Below are positions 17,519 to 26,686 of a stretch of DNA of 64,000 nt, in pieces. The stretch is from the NCBI RefSeq assembly GCF_902459485.1, contig NZ_LR699119.1, positions 2,294,001-2,358,000 of the forward strand. Reading direction: 5' to 3'. How positions within the stretch are numbered: the stretch's first letter is position 1; the number at the start of each line of letters is the position of its first letter. Made by a program: the position numbers and the translations under genes. The stretch comes from Aquicella siphonis. Its GTDB lineage: Bacteria; Pseudomonadota; Gammaproteobacteria; DSM-16500. The notes beneath the pieces were generated by a model. That model did not search any database and was not told the origin of the DNA. It was given only the letters and a program-made list of their open reading frames with translations.

Positions 17519-19609
17519 ATGAACAACAGAGTCCTGAGCAGTCTATATTCACCCGAGCTGGATGAACAAGTCCGTCTGGAAGAAATCAGTCTCTTGTCCA
17601 GCATACTCGACACCATTCCCAAAGAGATGACGGAGTTAAGGCGTGAATTGCAAGCTCTGTTGTCCGCCGCATACCAGGCTTCGATACCGCCCATCGATTT
17701 GAGTCATTCCGACAACGAAGAAGAAAGCGAAGAAAAGAATGATGACAAGCCGATCAAGCTGAAAGAAATAGACAATGAAATTGCCGCCGTCATCGCCGAA
17801 ATCGAGAAATTTTATCCTGACAGCACTGTGGGAAGGATGATTGCCCAAACAAGGGAATCATACAGACAAGGCAGACAAGGCTCTCAGATTAATCCTGCGA
17901 GCGAGGAAGAAAATGACGCCGTCATTGCCGAACTCATGGATAATTTCGATTTTGATAAAGAAGACAGTGACTACTTTTATACCTTACCGCTTATCCACAC
18001 CTCACTGCATTCTCCCCGCTTCCGTTTTCTGATGCACAAGCTCGCGCTCTTGCAAGATAAAAGAATGAGATTGAAATCAAAATCCATTCCGCAGTTTGAG
18101 GAAGAAGAACCTGAAGAAGCGCCGAACAAGTTCATGGCCTTTCTCAATCTGCTCAAAAAACCCTTTGACATAGGCAAAAAATTTATAGACTTGATTGACG
18201 ACATCTGGAACGCCGTCGGACGCTCCGCCCTGCCAGCGAAGATAGTAGAGAAAGTCGCGCCATTTCTGGTCGGCGCCGTGGGAGCGATCATTCACGCCGT
18301 CGAAGGCGTTCAAGGTCTCTGGGATGCCATCAAAGCCATACGCAAGGAAAAATCCCGCAACCGCAAAACAAAAATTGCCGCGGGTTTACTCACCTTTATG
18401 CTGGGCGGCACGGGTGTCGGCCTTAGCCTTAGCTATATTGCTTTCGGGCTGGGCGCGCAAGTACTCGGCTCCGCGCTCATGCCGGTCCTGATTCCCGCCT
18501 TGCTGGGAAGGATTTATTCCGTCCAGCTCTGGAAGTTGTCCTACAGGCTGCACACGCTCAAAGACAGGGAAGCGAAAGCGGAACGCAAGCTGAACGCATT
18601 CAAAATCCAGAACGCGCAATCCATGCTTACCCTGGAAATGGATATCCGCGCGATTACCCAGGAAAAAAAGCTGCTCGAAGAGGCAAATGCCGTAATCCTG
18701 GAGAAAGTCCAAGCCCGCAAAGCCAGCGATACCGACCTGGAACGATTGAAAGCCAATGACAAGGCGATTTCCACCTTATCATCCCGGTTATACGAAAAAA
18801 ACACCCAACTGACCCAGTTGAAAAACCAGGAAGCACGTTTACAAACCAAATACAACCGCCTGCGCGAAAAGAGGTTGCAAGCGGAACGTGACGTGGCATT
18901 CAAAGTAATTGAAATTACCGCATCCATGCTGGTAGTCACCGGCGTCACCCTGGGCGCCACCGCTCTGTTAGGGGCCGGCACCGTGGCTACATTTGGCGCG
19001 CTGCCAATCGCCTTGCTGGTGACAGGTGTCGTCATTGGTATCGGCGTCAAGGTGTTTGAGTATATCGACGAGAAAAACAATCATAAATATTCGAATGCGA
19101 TGCGCGGCTGGTTCGCAGACAAATTGGACCGTCTGGCCTCTATTTTTAAAAGCGAACCGCGGGTTGAGAACTCGCCTAACAACCGGCATCAGCCTGGAAG
19201 TCCAGGCATCAGCGGCTCCCCGCAGCAAGCCGCGTCTCCCCGTCGTCGTCCTCGTTCATCCAGCGATCTTGTTCTGATCGACTCACATAGCGATGAAAAA
19301 ACCCCGCTGCTAAAAGACAAAAAACCCGCCAGCAGCACGGCCCAATTTTTCCGCACATTTAATAGCGATTCGCCCAGCCCTCAACTGCCCGTCAGACCTC
19401 AATTATCGTCCAAGGTCCGCGCGATCAATGGATCGGAAGAAGATGAAATCCTGCTCCTTCCTGATTCGGGCATTGATCACACGCACTCTGGGAAAAAGAA
19501 GGCTGATGCTGCCAAAAAACTCAATTTGCTTCACCGTTCTGCGAGCAGCCCTTCACTTGTCTCGCATTCCGTGAATTCGGATGTGGGCGCCAGTCATACG
19601 TTACACTGA
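17519..19609 (+). CDS. Large coiled-coil membrane-associated protein of unknown function (candidate secreted effector)
   Basis: A 696-residue protein I do not recognise by family. An acidic N-terminal third (NEEESEEKNDD, EEEEPEEAP) is followed by hydrophobic stretches at about 245-265 and 285-345, a Lys/Glu/Gln-rich coiled coil at about 350-465, a second hydrophobic hairpin at about 470-515 rich in Gly/Val/Ala, and a disordered Ser/Pro-rich tail with acidic patches (SEEDEILLLPDSG). There is no signal peptide. Two hydrophobic hairpins around a coiled coil, plus a Ser-rich tail, resemble Dot/Icm effectors that act on host membranes. The upstream region has PmrA-like repeats, and a strong terminator follows, so it is monocistronic. 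The effector assignment is an inference; a structural or membrane-shaping bacterial protein is also possible. Confidence 0.8.
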   Translation: MNNRVLSSLYSPELDEQVRLEEISLLSSILDTIPKEMTELRRELQALLSAAYQASIPPIDLSHSDNEEESEEKNDDKPIKLKEIDNEIAAVIAEIEKFYPDSTVGRMIAQTRESYRQGRQGSQINPASEEENDAVIAELMDNFDFDKEDSDYFYTLPLIHTSLHSPRFRFLMHKLALLQDKRMRLKSKSIPQFEEEEPEEAPNKFMAFLNLLKKPFDIGKKFIDLIDDIWNAVGRSALPAKIVEKVAPFLVGAVGAIIHAVEGVQGLWDAIKAIRKEKSRNRKTKIAAGLLTFMLGGTGVGLSLSYIAFGLGAQVLGSALMPVLIPALLGRIYSVQLWKLSYRLHTLKDREAKAERKLNAFKIQNAQSMLTLEMDIRAITQEKKLLEEANAVILEKVQARKASDTDLERLKANDKAISTLSSRLYEKNTQLTQLKNQEARLQTKYNRLREKRLQAERDVAFKVIEITASMLVVTGVTLGATALLGAGTVATFGALPIALLVTGVVIGIGVKVFEYIDEKNNHKYSNAMRGWFADKLDRLASIFKSEPRVENSPNNRHQPGSPGISGSPQQAASPRRRPRSSSDLVLIDSHSDEKTPLLKDKKPASSTAQFFRTFNSDSPSPQLPVRPQLSSKVRAINGSEEDEILLLPDSGIDHTHSGKKKADAAKKLNLLHRSASSPSLVSHSVNSDVGASHTLH

Positions 19610-19625
19610 TAACAGCATTCCGAAC

Positions 19626-19677
19626 GCTGTCTCAATGGAAATCAGCTTTGCTGGAAGCATTCATTGAGACAGCTTTT
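19626..19677 (+). terminator. Rho-independent terminator of the putative effector gene
   Basis: GCTGTCTCAATG (19626-19637) pairs with CATTGAGACAGC (19662-19673) and is followed by TTTTATT. The loop contains a further small AGC/GCT stem. It lies 17 bp after the stop. Confidence 0.8.
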
Positions 19678-19753
19678 ATTGTCATTGTCGGCGACACATC
19701 CGCAGATTATACTCACACATCCACCTTGCCTGATTATTTAAGCGAACAGACTG

Positions 19754-20293
19754 ATGCCTCATATGCAACGCCCCATGCTTTCCGCGATCGCCGCCATGTC
19801 CGATAACCGCGTCATCGGCAGCAACAATCAATTGCCCTGGCGGCTGCCCGCAGATCTCAGGCATTTCAAGACCCTGACCAGCGGCCACCCTATTCTGATG
19901 GGACGAAAAACTTATGAGTCGATTGGCAGACCGCTGCCTCACCGCACCAACATCATCATGACGCGAAATGCCGCTCTAAGAATCCCGGGTTGTATTGTAG
20001 TCACCTCTTTCAAGGAAGCTCTCGCGCACGCGGCGGCCGAAGACAAGCGGGAAGTATTTATTATTGGCGGCGCGGAAATCTATCAGCAGTCGCTGCCTTA
20101 TCTGGATCGTATTTATCTTACCATCGTGCATGAAAACTTCAGCGGCGACGCGTTCTTTCCCGAGCTGGACCCGAAAGACTGGAAACAGGTCGCAATTACC
20201 ACTTTCGCGCCCGACGATGAAAATCCCTATTCATACAGTTTTGTTACCCTGGAACCCGTTTCAAAACCAGCCATGCTGGAAAATCCTGCCTGA
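19754..20293 (+). CDS. folA: Dihydrofolate reductase
   Basis: A 179-residue chromosomal DHFR that reduces dihydrofolate to tetrahydrofolate with NADPH. Signature elements are MLSAIAAMSDNRVIG, NQLPWRLPADLRHFK (with the catalytic Asp), ILMGRKTYESIGRPLPHRTNIIMTR, and the nucleotide-binding FIIGGAEIYQQSLP. The usual start would align with the internal Met of MLSAIAAM or MQRPMLSA, so the first few residues are uncertain; no strong ribosome binding site decides it. It converges with apaH, and the inverted-repeat element begins 7 bp after its stop. Confidence 0.96.
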   Translation: MPHMQRPMLSAIAAMSDNRVIGSNNQLPWRLPADLRHFKTLTSGHPILMGRKTYESIGRPLPHRTNIIMTRNAALRIPGCIVVTSFKEALAHAAAEDKREVFIIGGAEIYQQSLPYLDRIYLTIVHENFSGDAFFPELDPKDWKQVAITTFAPDDENPYSYSFVTLEPVSKPAMLENPA

Positions 20294-20300
20294 TTATCAA

Positions 20301-20442
20301 GGGCGCTTAATTAAATTACGACAGTCCCTGGGCATGATAGATGAGCGACTAGATTTCAGGATGAAATCCTTAGCCACAAGGAGGCGGCGATTGGAGCGAA
20401 AGCAATCATGCCCAGGGACTGTCGTAATTTAATTAAGCGCCC
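20301..20442. repeat. 142-bp element with perfect 38-bp terminal inverted repeats (MITE-like)
   Basis: Bases 20301-20338 are the exact reverse complement of 20405-20442. The arms begin GGGCGCTTAATTAAATTACG and include a TTAATTAA palindrome. The 66-bp centre holds a second hairpin (GATTTCA at 20352-20358 with TGAAATC at 20362-20368). It fits precisely between the convergent folA and apaH stop codons (7 bp and 4 bp away). No open frame or transposase is present and no target-site duplication is evident. It could be a miniature inverted-repeat transposable element, a structured RNA element, or a bidirectional transcript-end structure. Only one copy is in the window. Confidence 0.85.
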
Positions 20443-20446
20443 CTAG

Positions 20447-21262
20447 TCACGCGCAACGCACACTAAACCGCTTTTCATCTTCCAGCCGCAGGGCGGTCAG
20501 ACAATTCCCCCACACACAGCCGGTATCCAGCGCATAAAGTCCGGGTACTGACGTGTTACCGTTGAGCGCCGCCCAATGGCCAAACAGGATTTTCACTCCG
20601 GCATTGACTCTGTCCGGCACTTCAAACCAAGGAAGCAGTTCGCGCGGCTTGCCGGCAATCTCACCTTTGTAAGACAAATCCAGGCGTCCATCCGGATAGC
20701 AAAAACGCATGCGCGTGAAATAATTTATAATGCAGCGATAACGGTCCGCACCACTCAAATCGTCACTCCATTTATCCGGCAGATCACCATACATCTGTTT
20801 CAAAAAAATCTCTGGCGCGGCGCCGCGCAATGCGGTCTCCGCTTCATGCGCCAGTTCGCGCGCCAACTTCAGGCTCCAGCAGGGAGCAAGGCCGGCGTGA
20901 GTCACGACAAATCCCGCAGCACGGTCGAAATGAAGCAAGGGGCGGTGACGCAGCCATTCGATCAATTCAATTTTATCAGGCGCGCGCAGAATCTCATCCA
21001 GCGTATCACCGCGGTGCTGCGATCGAACGCCGTACGCCACTGCCAGCAAATGCAAGTCATGATTGCCCAGCACAGCGACTTGCGCTTCTCCCAGCGCCTT
21101 GATCCAACGCAGCACCTTTAGCGAGTCCGGGCCGCGGTTCACCAGGTCTCCTGTAAACCAGAGGCTGTCTGTTTGCGGATTGAAGCGGATTTCAGCCAGT
21201 AATTTTTCCAGTTCGGCAAAACAGCCTTGAATGTCTCCAATCGCATAGATTGTCATCTGCAA
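20447..21262 (-). CDS. apaH: Symmetrical bis(5'-nucleosyl)-tetraphosphatase
   Basis: A 271-residue calcineurin-like metallophosphatase that splits Ap4A into two ADP; ApaH also removes Np4 caps from RNA. The metal-binding motifs are GDIQGCFAELEKLL, GDLVNRGPDSL and LGNHDLHLL near the N-terminus, with HAGLAP and FGHWAALNG later. It lies after rsmA on the same strand (25-bp gap), the same ksgA-apaH neighbourhood as E. coli, though apaG is missing here. Confidence 0.96.
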   Translation of the reverse strand: MQMTIYAIGDIQGCFAELEKLLAEIRFNPQTDSLWFTGDLVNRGPDSLKVLRWIKALGEAQVAVLGNHDLHLLAVAYGVRSQHRGDTLDEILRAPDKIELIEWLRHRPLLHFDRAAGFVVTHAGLAPCWSLKLARELAHEAETALRGAAPEIFLKQMYGDLPDKWSDDLSGADRYRCIINYFTRMRFCYPDGRLDLSYKGEIAGKPRELLPWFEVPDRVNAGVKILFGHWAALNGNTSVPGLYALDTGCVWGNCLTALRLEDEKRFSVRCA

Positions 21263-21287
21263 ACCATTCCTGTTCTGATAACCTTAT

Positions 21288-22082
21288 TCATGCACGCCTG
21301 TTAAGCGCGTCCGTCACCGCATTACTGATGTCAACAAATTCCCTGACGGTCAGTTTTTCTGCGCGCAAATCTGATCGTATGGAAAGGCTCTCCCAGATTT
21401 CATCATCCACCACTTCTTTCAGGCTGTTGCGCAAGGTTTTTCGCCGCTGCCCAAACGCCTGCTTAACTACTGTCGCAAACAGTCTCTCATCGCTTGCCTT
21501 GCAAGGATAATGTTCATGAGGGACAAGCCGGACAATAGTGGACTCGACTTGCGGCGGCGGATGAAACGCCCGCCGCGGCACGTCAAATAACAGCTCGGCC
21601 TGACAATGATACTGCACCATGACACTCAACCGTCCATAATGTTCCGTGTCCGCGCCTGCGGCCAGACGTTCGGCAACCTCCTTTTGCAGCATGAACAACA
21701 TGTCTTCGATGATGTCTGCAAACGCTATGAGGTGGAAAATCAACGGGGTAGAGATATTGTAAGGCAAATTTCCGAATATTCTCAGAAAGCGGTCATCAGT
21801 CCTGATGCCGGCGAAATCAAAATCCAGGACATCCGCCTCATGGAGTATCAGATTGCCGGCGCGTTCGCAGCGCTCGGACAAGAGAGGAATAAGCTCCCGG
21901 TCCAGCTCGATCGCTTCCAGATGATGAACCTGTTTAAGAACAGGAAGCGTAAGCGCTCCCTGTCCGGAACCAATCTCAACCAGATGCTGGCCAGGTTTGG
22001 CATCAAGCGCGGCCACGATGCGGCGAATGACAGCCTCATCACGCAAGAAATGCTGTCCGAAGCGTTTACGCGGAATATGCAC
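21288..22082 (-). CDS. rsmA: 16S rRNA dimethyladenosine transferase
   Basis: A 264-residue SAM-dependent methyltransferase (KsgA) that dimethylates A1518 and A1519 in the 3' end of 16S rRNA. It shows KRFGQHFLRD at the N-terminus, SAM motif LVEIGSGQGALT, the catalytic NLPYNISTPLI and a C-terminal helical domain (FGQRRKTLRNSL). It lies upstream of apaH, as in many gammaproteobacteria, and downstream of the Sel1 lipoprotein gene. Confidence 0.97.
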   Translation of the reverse strand: MHIPRKRFGQHFLRDEAVIRRIVAALDAKPGQHLVEIGSGQGALTLPVLKQVHHLEAIELDRELIPLLSERCERAGNLILHEADVLDFDFAGIRTDDRFLRIFGNLPYNISTPLIFHLIAFADIIEDMLFMLQKEVAERLAAGADTEHYGRLSVMVQYHCQAELLFDVPRRAFHPPPQVESTIVRLVPHEHYPCKASDERLFATVVKQAFGQRRKTLRNSLKEVVDDEIWESLSIRSDLRAEKLTVREFVDISNAVTDALNRRA

Positions 22083-22101
22083 GAGACATTCTCTTGGCCC
22101 T

Positions 22102-22554
22102 TCAGCGGCTAAGGGCTACGCGGGCGGGCTCAAAACCATGCGCCGCGGATTTCTGAAACCACATCCTGGCTTGTGACTTGTCTGCCGGCGTGCCCAGGCC
22201 ATGCAGATAAAACAAGCCTACATTATATTGCGCACTGGCAAGGCCCTGAGCGGCGGCCTTTTTATACCAATCGAAAGCCTTGGAATAATCCCGGGCGGTG
22301 CCTTTGCCCGCCGCATACATATACGCGATCTCATTTTGAGCAAACGGGTCGCCGTCTTTCGCCGCCTGATTGAAATAATAAAAAGCCTTTTCATTGCTTT
22401 GTTCAACGCCTCGGCCCAGCAAATACCGTACGCCCATGCTTTTGGCGCTGCTGTCACTGTAGGCGGTTGAATTGGATCCATAAAACCTGGAGGTTGAACA
22501 GCCGGCAAATAACACCGATAATCCCACCAATAACAGCATTCTTTTAATGGACAT
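22102..22554 (-). CDS. Sel1-repeat lipoprotein
   Basis: A lipoprotein of 150 residues. The ATG at 22554 is preferred because a GAAGG site lies 7 bases upstream and the protein then begins with a signal peptide MSIKRMLLLVGLSVLFAGC ending in a lipobox; the frame continues open upstream without a better start. After the Cys come three Sel1-like repeats of about 36 residues, marked by YLLGRGVEQSNEKAFYYFNQ, YMYAAGKGTARDYSKAFDWY and YLHGLGTPADKSQARMWF. Sel1 repeats form alpha-solenoids for protein binding; in Legionellales such proteins act at the envelope or in host contact. The partner is unknown. It diverges from pncB. Confidence 0.88.
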   Translation of the reverse strand: MSIKRMLLLVGLSVLFAGCSTSRFYGSNSTAYSDSSAKSMGVRYLLGRGVEQSNEKAFYYFNQAAKDGDPFAQNEIAYMYAAGKGTARDYSKAFDWYKKAAAQGLASAQYNVGLFYLHGLGTPADKSQARMWFQKSAAHGFEPARVALSR

Positions 22555-22673
22555 ACAAATACCTTCTTCATGAAAATCAAAAAAAATCATTATAATGTGA
22601 CTAACCCCGATTGGAAACCTGCCGAGCAAGCGCCCAATCATTCCAGCCGCAAAAGCATAACGAGGAGATCGAA

Positions 22674-24110
22674 GTGACAGCCTTGACCCATTCCCCCTTA
22701 CTGACAGACTTCTATCAATTAACCATGGCGTATGGTTACTGGAAGCTGAATATGCATGAACAAGAAGCCGCATTTCATCTCTTGTTTCGCAAAAATCCCT
22801 TCAAGGGGAATTACGCCCTCAGCTGCGGACTGGCTACTGTCGTTGATTTTCTCACGAATTGGCGATTTTGCAATGATGATCTTGCCTACCTGGGCACGCT
22901 GAAAAACGCTTTCCAGGAACCTCTTTTCACGCCGGATTTTTTGGACTATCTGGCACAGCTTTCCTTCACCTGTGATGTGGATGCGGTGCCGGAAGGCACG
23001 GTTGTTTTTGCCAATGAACCATTGATACGCGTCCAAGGCCCCATTTTACAATGCCAGATGATTGAAACCGCCTTGCTGAACATGATTAATTTCCAGACCC
23101 TGATCGCCACCAAGGCGTCCCGCGTCTGCCGGGCCGCGCAAGGAGATAACGTTATTGAGTTCGGCATGCGCCGAGCCCAGGGCCCAGATGGAGCGCTTTC
23201 CGCGAGCCGGGCCGCATACATAGGCGGCTGTGTCGCCACTTCCAACACTCTCGCAGGAAAATTATACGACATCCCCGTTCGTGGAACACATGCTCACAGT
23301 TGGGTCACTGCGTTCCCGACCGAAATGGATGCGTTTCATGCCTACACGGATATCATGCCGCATAACACAGTCTTGCTGGTCGATACTTTTAATACCGTGG
23401 AAGGCGTCAAGAACGCTATAAAGGCAGGCAAGAAGTTGCGCGAAAACGGGGCTGACTTGTTGGGCATTCGCCTGGACTCGGGCGACCTTGCGGACCTCAG
23501 CATCAAGGCCAGAAAACTGCTGGATGAAGCCGGATTTGAAAATACCGGCATCATGGCCAGCAATTCGCTGGATGAATATGTCATCAGCGATCTCAAGCAG
23601 CAAAATGCGCAAATAACTTCCTGGGGCGTAGGAACGCACCTCGCCACCGCTTATGATCAGCCGGCATTGGATGGTGTTTACAAGCTATCGGCGCTGCGCG
23701 ACAAAAAAGGCGCGTGGAATTACAAACTCAAGCTGTCTGAACAGGAAGTCAAAATCTCCAATCCCGGACGGCATCAAATCCGGCGCTTTTTTTCCGCCGA
23801 TCGATATGTCATGGATGTGATTTACGATCTCAGCCTGGGAATGGCAGACACACCTGAAGTGGTATTGCTGGATCAATCCATGCAGGATATCCGCCTTGAT
23901 GATTACGATGGATTCGTTGATCTGCTGGAACCAGTCTTGCGTAACGGCCAGCCTGTTCTCGCGCAGAAAAGCATACACACGCTGCGCAAACATGCGGTGG
24001 ACGCAGTTCAGCAATTTCACAACTCACACGGGGACGCGCCGTATTCCGTGAGCCTTGAAAAGAAGTTATTCGAACTGAAGGAAAATCTGATCCAAGAAAT
24101 AAGAGAGTAG
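22674..24110 (+). CDS. pncB: Nicotinate phosphoribosyltransferase
   Basis: About 478 residues. The enzyme joins nicotinate and PRPP, with ATP hydrolysis, to form nicotinate mononucleotide for NAD salvage. It starts SPLLTDFYQLTMAYGYW, with FEFGMRRAQGPDGALSASRAA-like segment (VIEFGMRRAQGPDG), GTHAHSWV containing the phospho-acceptor His region, and LLGIRLDSGDLADLS. A GTG at 22674 is chosen as start because GAGGAG lies just before it; an in-frame start at 22611 would add 21 unlikely residues. A TATAAT at 22591-22596 is a possible -10 element. Confidence 0.95.
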   Translation: MTALTHSPLLTDFYQLTMAYGYWKLNMHEQEAAFHLLFRKNPFKGNYALSCGLATVVDFLTNWRFCNDDLAYLGTLKNAFQEPLFTPDFLDYLAQLSFTCDVDAVPEGTVVFANEPLIRVQGPILQCQMIETALLNMINFQTLIATKASRVCRAAQGDNVIEFGMRRAQGPDGALSASRAAYIGGCVATSNTLAGKLYDIPVRGTHAHSWVTAFPTEMDAFHAYTDIMPHNTVLLVDTFNTVEGVKNAIKAGKKLRENGADLLGIRLDSGDLADLSIKARKLLDEAGFENTGIMASNSLDEYVISDLKQQNAQITSWGVGTHLATAYDQPALDGVYKLSALRDKKGAWNYKLKLSEQEVKISNPGRHQIRRFFSADRYVMDVIYDLSLGMADTPEVVLLDQSMQDIRLDDYDGFVDLLEPVLRNGQPVLAQKSIHTLRKHAVDAVQQFHNSHGDAPYSVSLEKKLFELKENLIQEIRE

Positions 24111-24168
24111 GAATTGCCCGCGGCACAACACCCGTGCAATATCATATTTTTGAAACAATTCCCGTTTT

Positions 24169-25878
24169 TTATAGCTGAGGAAGGGATTCCTCTCTCTGCG
24201 TCGATGCGGCGTATAAACGGTATATTGTCCGCCCGCCGGCGTCATTAATAGCGGCGACCTGATCGAGATTTAACCGGTAGTCGCGCGCAAACCTGAAAAA
24301 GTTTACTTCCGCAGGGTAGACGCCGCCCGCCAGCGTGATAACCAGGACTTTTTTATTTCTGAAATATGCATTATAAAGCCAGCGCAAATTAGCTTTTTCT
24401 CCCCGTTTAAATCCGGGCAAAATATAATCCCGCATCTTTTTCAGGCTTTCATCGTTCGTGAGTATCGCCCAGGCTTCCTGATGCAGCTTCATGCGCACGC
24501 CGTCATCCGCGGCGAAAGACAAGAGTTGCGTATTGAATGCTTCCACTGAAACAATCTCATCGTATTTCCCGCTGTGCCGATTGACATAATCCGCCAGGCG
24601 ATAAATCGCCGGAGACCATGAAACGTCAATATAGCCTCCGGGCTGCGACAGCGCAGACAAGTATCGATTACTCACGACGAGCTGCGAGGAGATAACACAG
24701 GATACCAGCACAAACAGGCAAATCCGGGCGCATTTTATACTGACATGCCTGGAAAAAACCGCCATGGATAAAAGAAACAGTAAATGCGGCAGCGGCCATA
24801 ACACCATCACATGATATGAATTTCTAGCCTGAGGAGTAAGCACCACCATCAGCAGCAACATGAAACAGACAGTAAAGCAAAATCCCATTTTTACATCATG
24901 ATCTGTCGCCGCAGGACCGTTAATGCGCAGCAGACGGGAGACACTCACCCACAATAATGCCGCCAGGGTGATACCGACTTCGATACCATTCACCAACGAT
25001 ACCGCCCCCGTATCCCGGTGAAACATTTTAATATAGGGAAAGGAGCCGTTCATGGTGTTCAGATACAGATGAAAAGTATAAATGATTTTCTGGCCCAGAG
25101 ACATATTCATGATATGCCCCATGGGAAAATCCCGCAGAGGCACGACCAACAGCACAAACATCACCGCCAGCGTGACGACAAACGCCAGGGTCAGACTGGC
25201 TGTCAACACGCTGTGTCTTTGGTACAACCTGATCGCGTCGCGCCTGTTAAAAAGCAACGCCGCGCCAAAAAACGCGGCCACAACCCATAAAAAATTCAAA
25301 CGATTGTAAACGCCCGTCAGCATAACCAGGTAAAGCAGGGCGAGAACGGCAGGCTTTTTGAGCGCGACACATTTCCAGTACAAATAGAATGACAAGGATA
25401 TAAACAAGCCTTGCAGCACAAGCGTGTTGTAGTCCATTCTCGCGTGATAGATATACGATGGGTCGGTGGACATGAGAAATAAAAACAGAATGGAATAAAG
25501 CCTATCCTGAAACAAAAACTTCGAATTGACAAACCAAACAAGGATGGTCAAAAACGAAATAAGAATGACAGGGACACGGATGGAATAAATCGTCACGCCA
25601 AACCATTTGAAAACAGGATAATAGAGCCAGGCCTTCACCGCGCCCTCATAGGGAAATGTCATCAGCGGGATGCCAAAGATTTTTTTATAAATAAAATCCG
25701 GGGTGACGCCTCCGAGCGCTGCATTGATGAAGATACCTTCATCGAAGGACAAGCCGATATTTTGAATATGCGCGAATGAATAGCCCATGAAAACAGAAAT
25801 GGCGGCAGCCAGGGCCAGCAGCGATTCACGGCTGATAACTGCTTTACCCATATCCGTCATCCATTGCCGAAGGCGCAA
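24169..25878 (-). CDS. Multi-pass membrane glycosyltransferase (GT39/ArnT-PMT-like)
   Basis: A 569-residue membrane protein with around eleven hydrophobic segments and a C-terminal soluble part. Near the N-terminus IQNIGLSFDEGIFINAALGG carries the acidic pair in the first external loop that is typical of GT-C glycosyltransferases. Relatives transfer sugars from polyprenyl-phosphate donors to lipids or proteins on the periplasmic side. Acceptor and donor are not predictable. The start is uncertain (TTG at 25878, or ATG at 25860 or 25851). It follows an aldo/keto reductase gene on the same strand with a 16-bp gap and converges with pncB. Confidence 0.75.
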   Translation of the reverse strand: MRLRQWMTDMGKAVISRESLLALAAAISVFMGYSFAHIQNIGLSFDEGIFINAALGGVTPDFIYKKIFGIPLMTFPYEGAVKAWLYYPVFKWFGVTIYSIRVPVILISFLTILVWFVNSKFLFQDRLYSILFLFLMSTDPSYIYHARMDYNTLVLQGLFISLSFYLYWKCVALKKPAVLALLYLVMLTGVYNRLNFLWVVAAFFGAALLFNRRDAIRLYQRHSVLTASLTLAFVVTLAVMFVLLVVPLRDFPMGHIMNMSLGQKIIYTFHLYLNTMNGSFPYIKMFHRDTGAVSLVNGIEVGITLAALLWVSVSRLLRINGPAATDHDVKMGFCFTVCFMLLLMVVLTPQARNSYHVMVLWPLPHLLFLLSMAVFSRHVSIKCARICLFVLVSCVISSQLVVSNRYLSALSQPGGYIDVSWSPAIYRLADYVNRHSGKYDEIVSVEAFNTQLLSFAADDGVRMKLHQEAWAILTNDESLKKMRDYILPGFKRGEKANLRWLYNAYFRNKKVLVITLAGGVYPAEVNFFRFARDYRLNLDQVAAINDAGGRTIYRLYAASTQREESLPQL

Positions 25879-25894
25879 GGCAAAACCTATTTAA

Positions 25895-26686
25895 TCAGGG
25901 AATTGAACCAACAACCTTACAGCTTTCCACATTTTCACGCAAGTGCGCAGGATTGATGGTGCCGATGATCACACTTGTCACGCCGCTTTCGGCGAATACA
26001 AACCGCAGATTGCCGCCAGGGTCTTTAGACGCATGACCGCTGGCAAAAGCTTTCTTGATGAAAATACCCTTTTGTTTTCGATGCGCGCTGGCAATGACCT
26101 CGCGGTCTTCGACACAGGACGGATTGAATGTCACCATGGCCACATCCGCGAATTCGACCGTCTTCAACCCGCCGTCAATCGTTTTGGTTGACATGCCATA
26201 CGCGCGTATCTTGCCCGCGCGTTTCAGCATTTCCAGCGTGTCAAAAGCCTGATCTTGTTCAATAATCCGCATGTCATCGCCGTTTGAATGCACCAGCACA
26301 ACATCCAGATAATCAGTCTGCAGCCGCCGCATGCTGCGTTCCACACTGTGCGTCAACGCGTGCGGCGAGAAATCATATGAAGATTGGCCGTCAATAAATT
26401 CCTCGCCCGCCTTGGTGCAAATCACCCACTCATGCCGTCGGCCGCGCAAAGATTTCCCCAGACGTTCTTCGCTGGCTCCGTAAGCCGGGGCGGTATCTAA
26501 CAGATTAATTCCCAGTCCGGCGGCGACAGCCAGCAATTCTTCCACGTCCTGATCTGACGGCAATTCAAACGCGCAAGGATATTTAACGCCCTGATTACGG
26601 CCAAATTTGACTGTACCGAGGCCGACAATACTGACTTGAATTCCACTGCTTCCTAGATTGCGCTTTTGCAAAACGCATCCTCCCAT
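25895..26686 (-). CDS. Aldo/keto reductase
   Basis: A 263-residue (beta/alpha)8 NADPH-dependent oxidoreductase. The catalytic tetrad is visible: Asp in INLLDTAPAYGASEERLG, Tyr in the same segment, Lys in WVICTKAG and His in VVLVHSNG. The C-terminal coenzyme-binding motif SVIIGTINPAHLRENV is present. It closely resembles the small bacterial AKR group that reduces sugar or aldehyde carbonyls. Its 5' end overlaps the end of the FAD oxidoreductase gene by 34 bases, so the two are probably translated from one message. The substrate is unknown. Confidence 0.9.
   Translation of the reverse strand: MGGCVLQKRNLGSSGIQVSIVGLGTVKFGRNQGVKYPCAFELPSDQDVEELLAVAAGLGINLLDTAPAYGASEERLGKSLRGRRHEWVICTKAGEEFIDGQSSYDFSPHALTHSVERSMRRLQTDYLDVVLVHSNGDDMRIIEQDQAFDTLEMLKRAGKIRAYGMSTKTIDGGLKTVEFADVAMVTFNPSCVEDREVIASAHRKQKGIFIKKAFASGHASKDPGGNLRFVFAESGVTSVIIGTINPAHLRENVESCKVVGSIP

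Noticed and set aside
20301-20442. Integron attC site
   Set aside because: The arms are perfectly paired and lack the RYYYAAC/GTTRRRY core sites; there is no integrase or cassette nearby.
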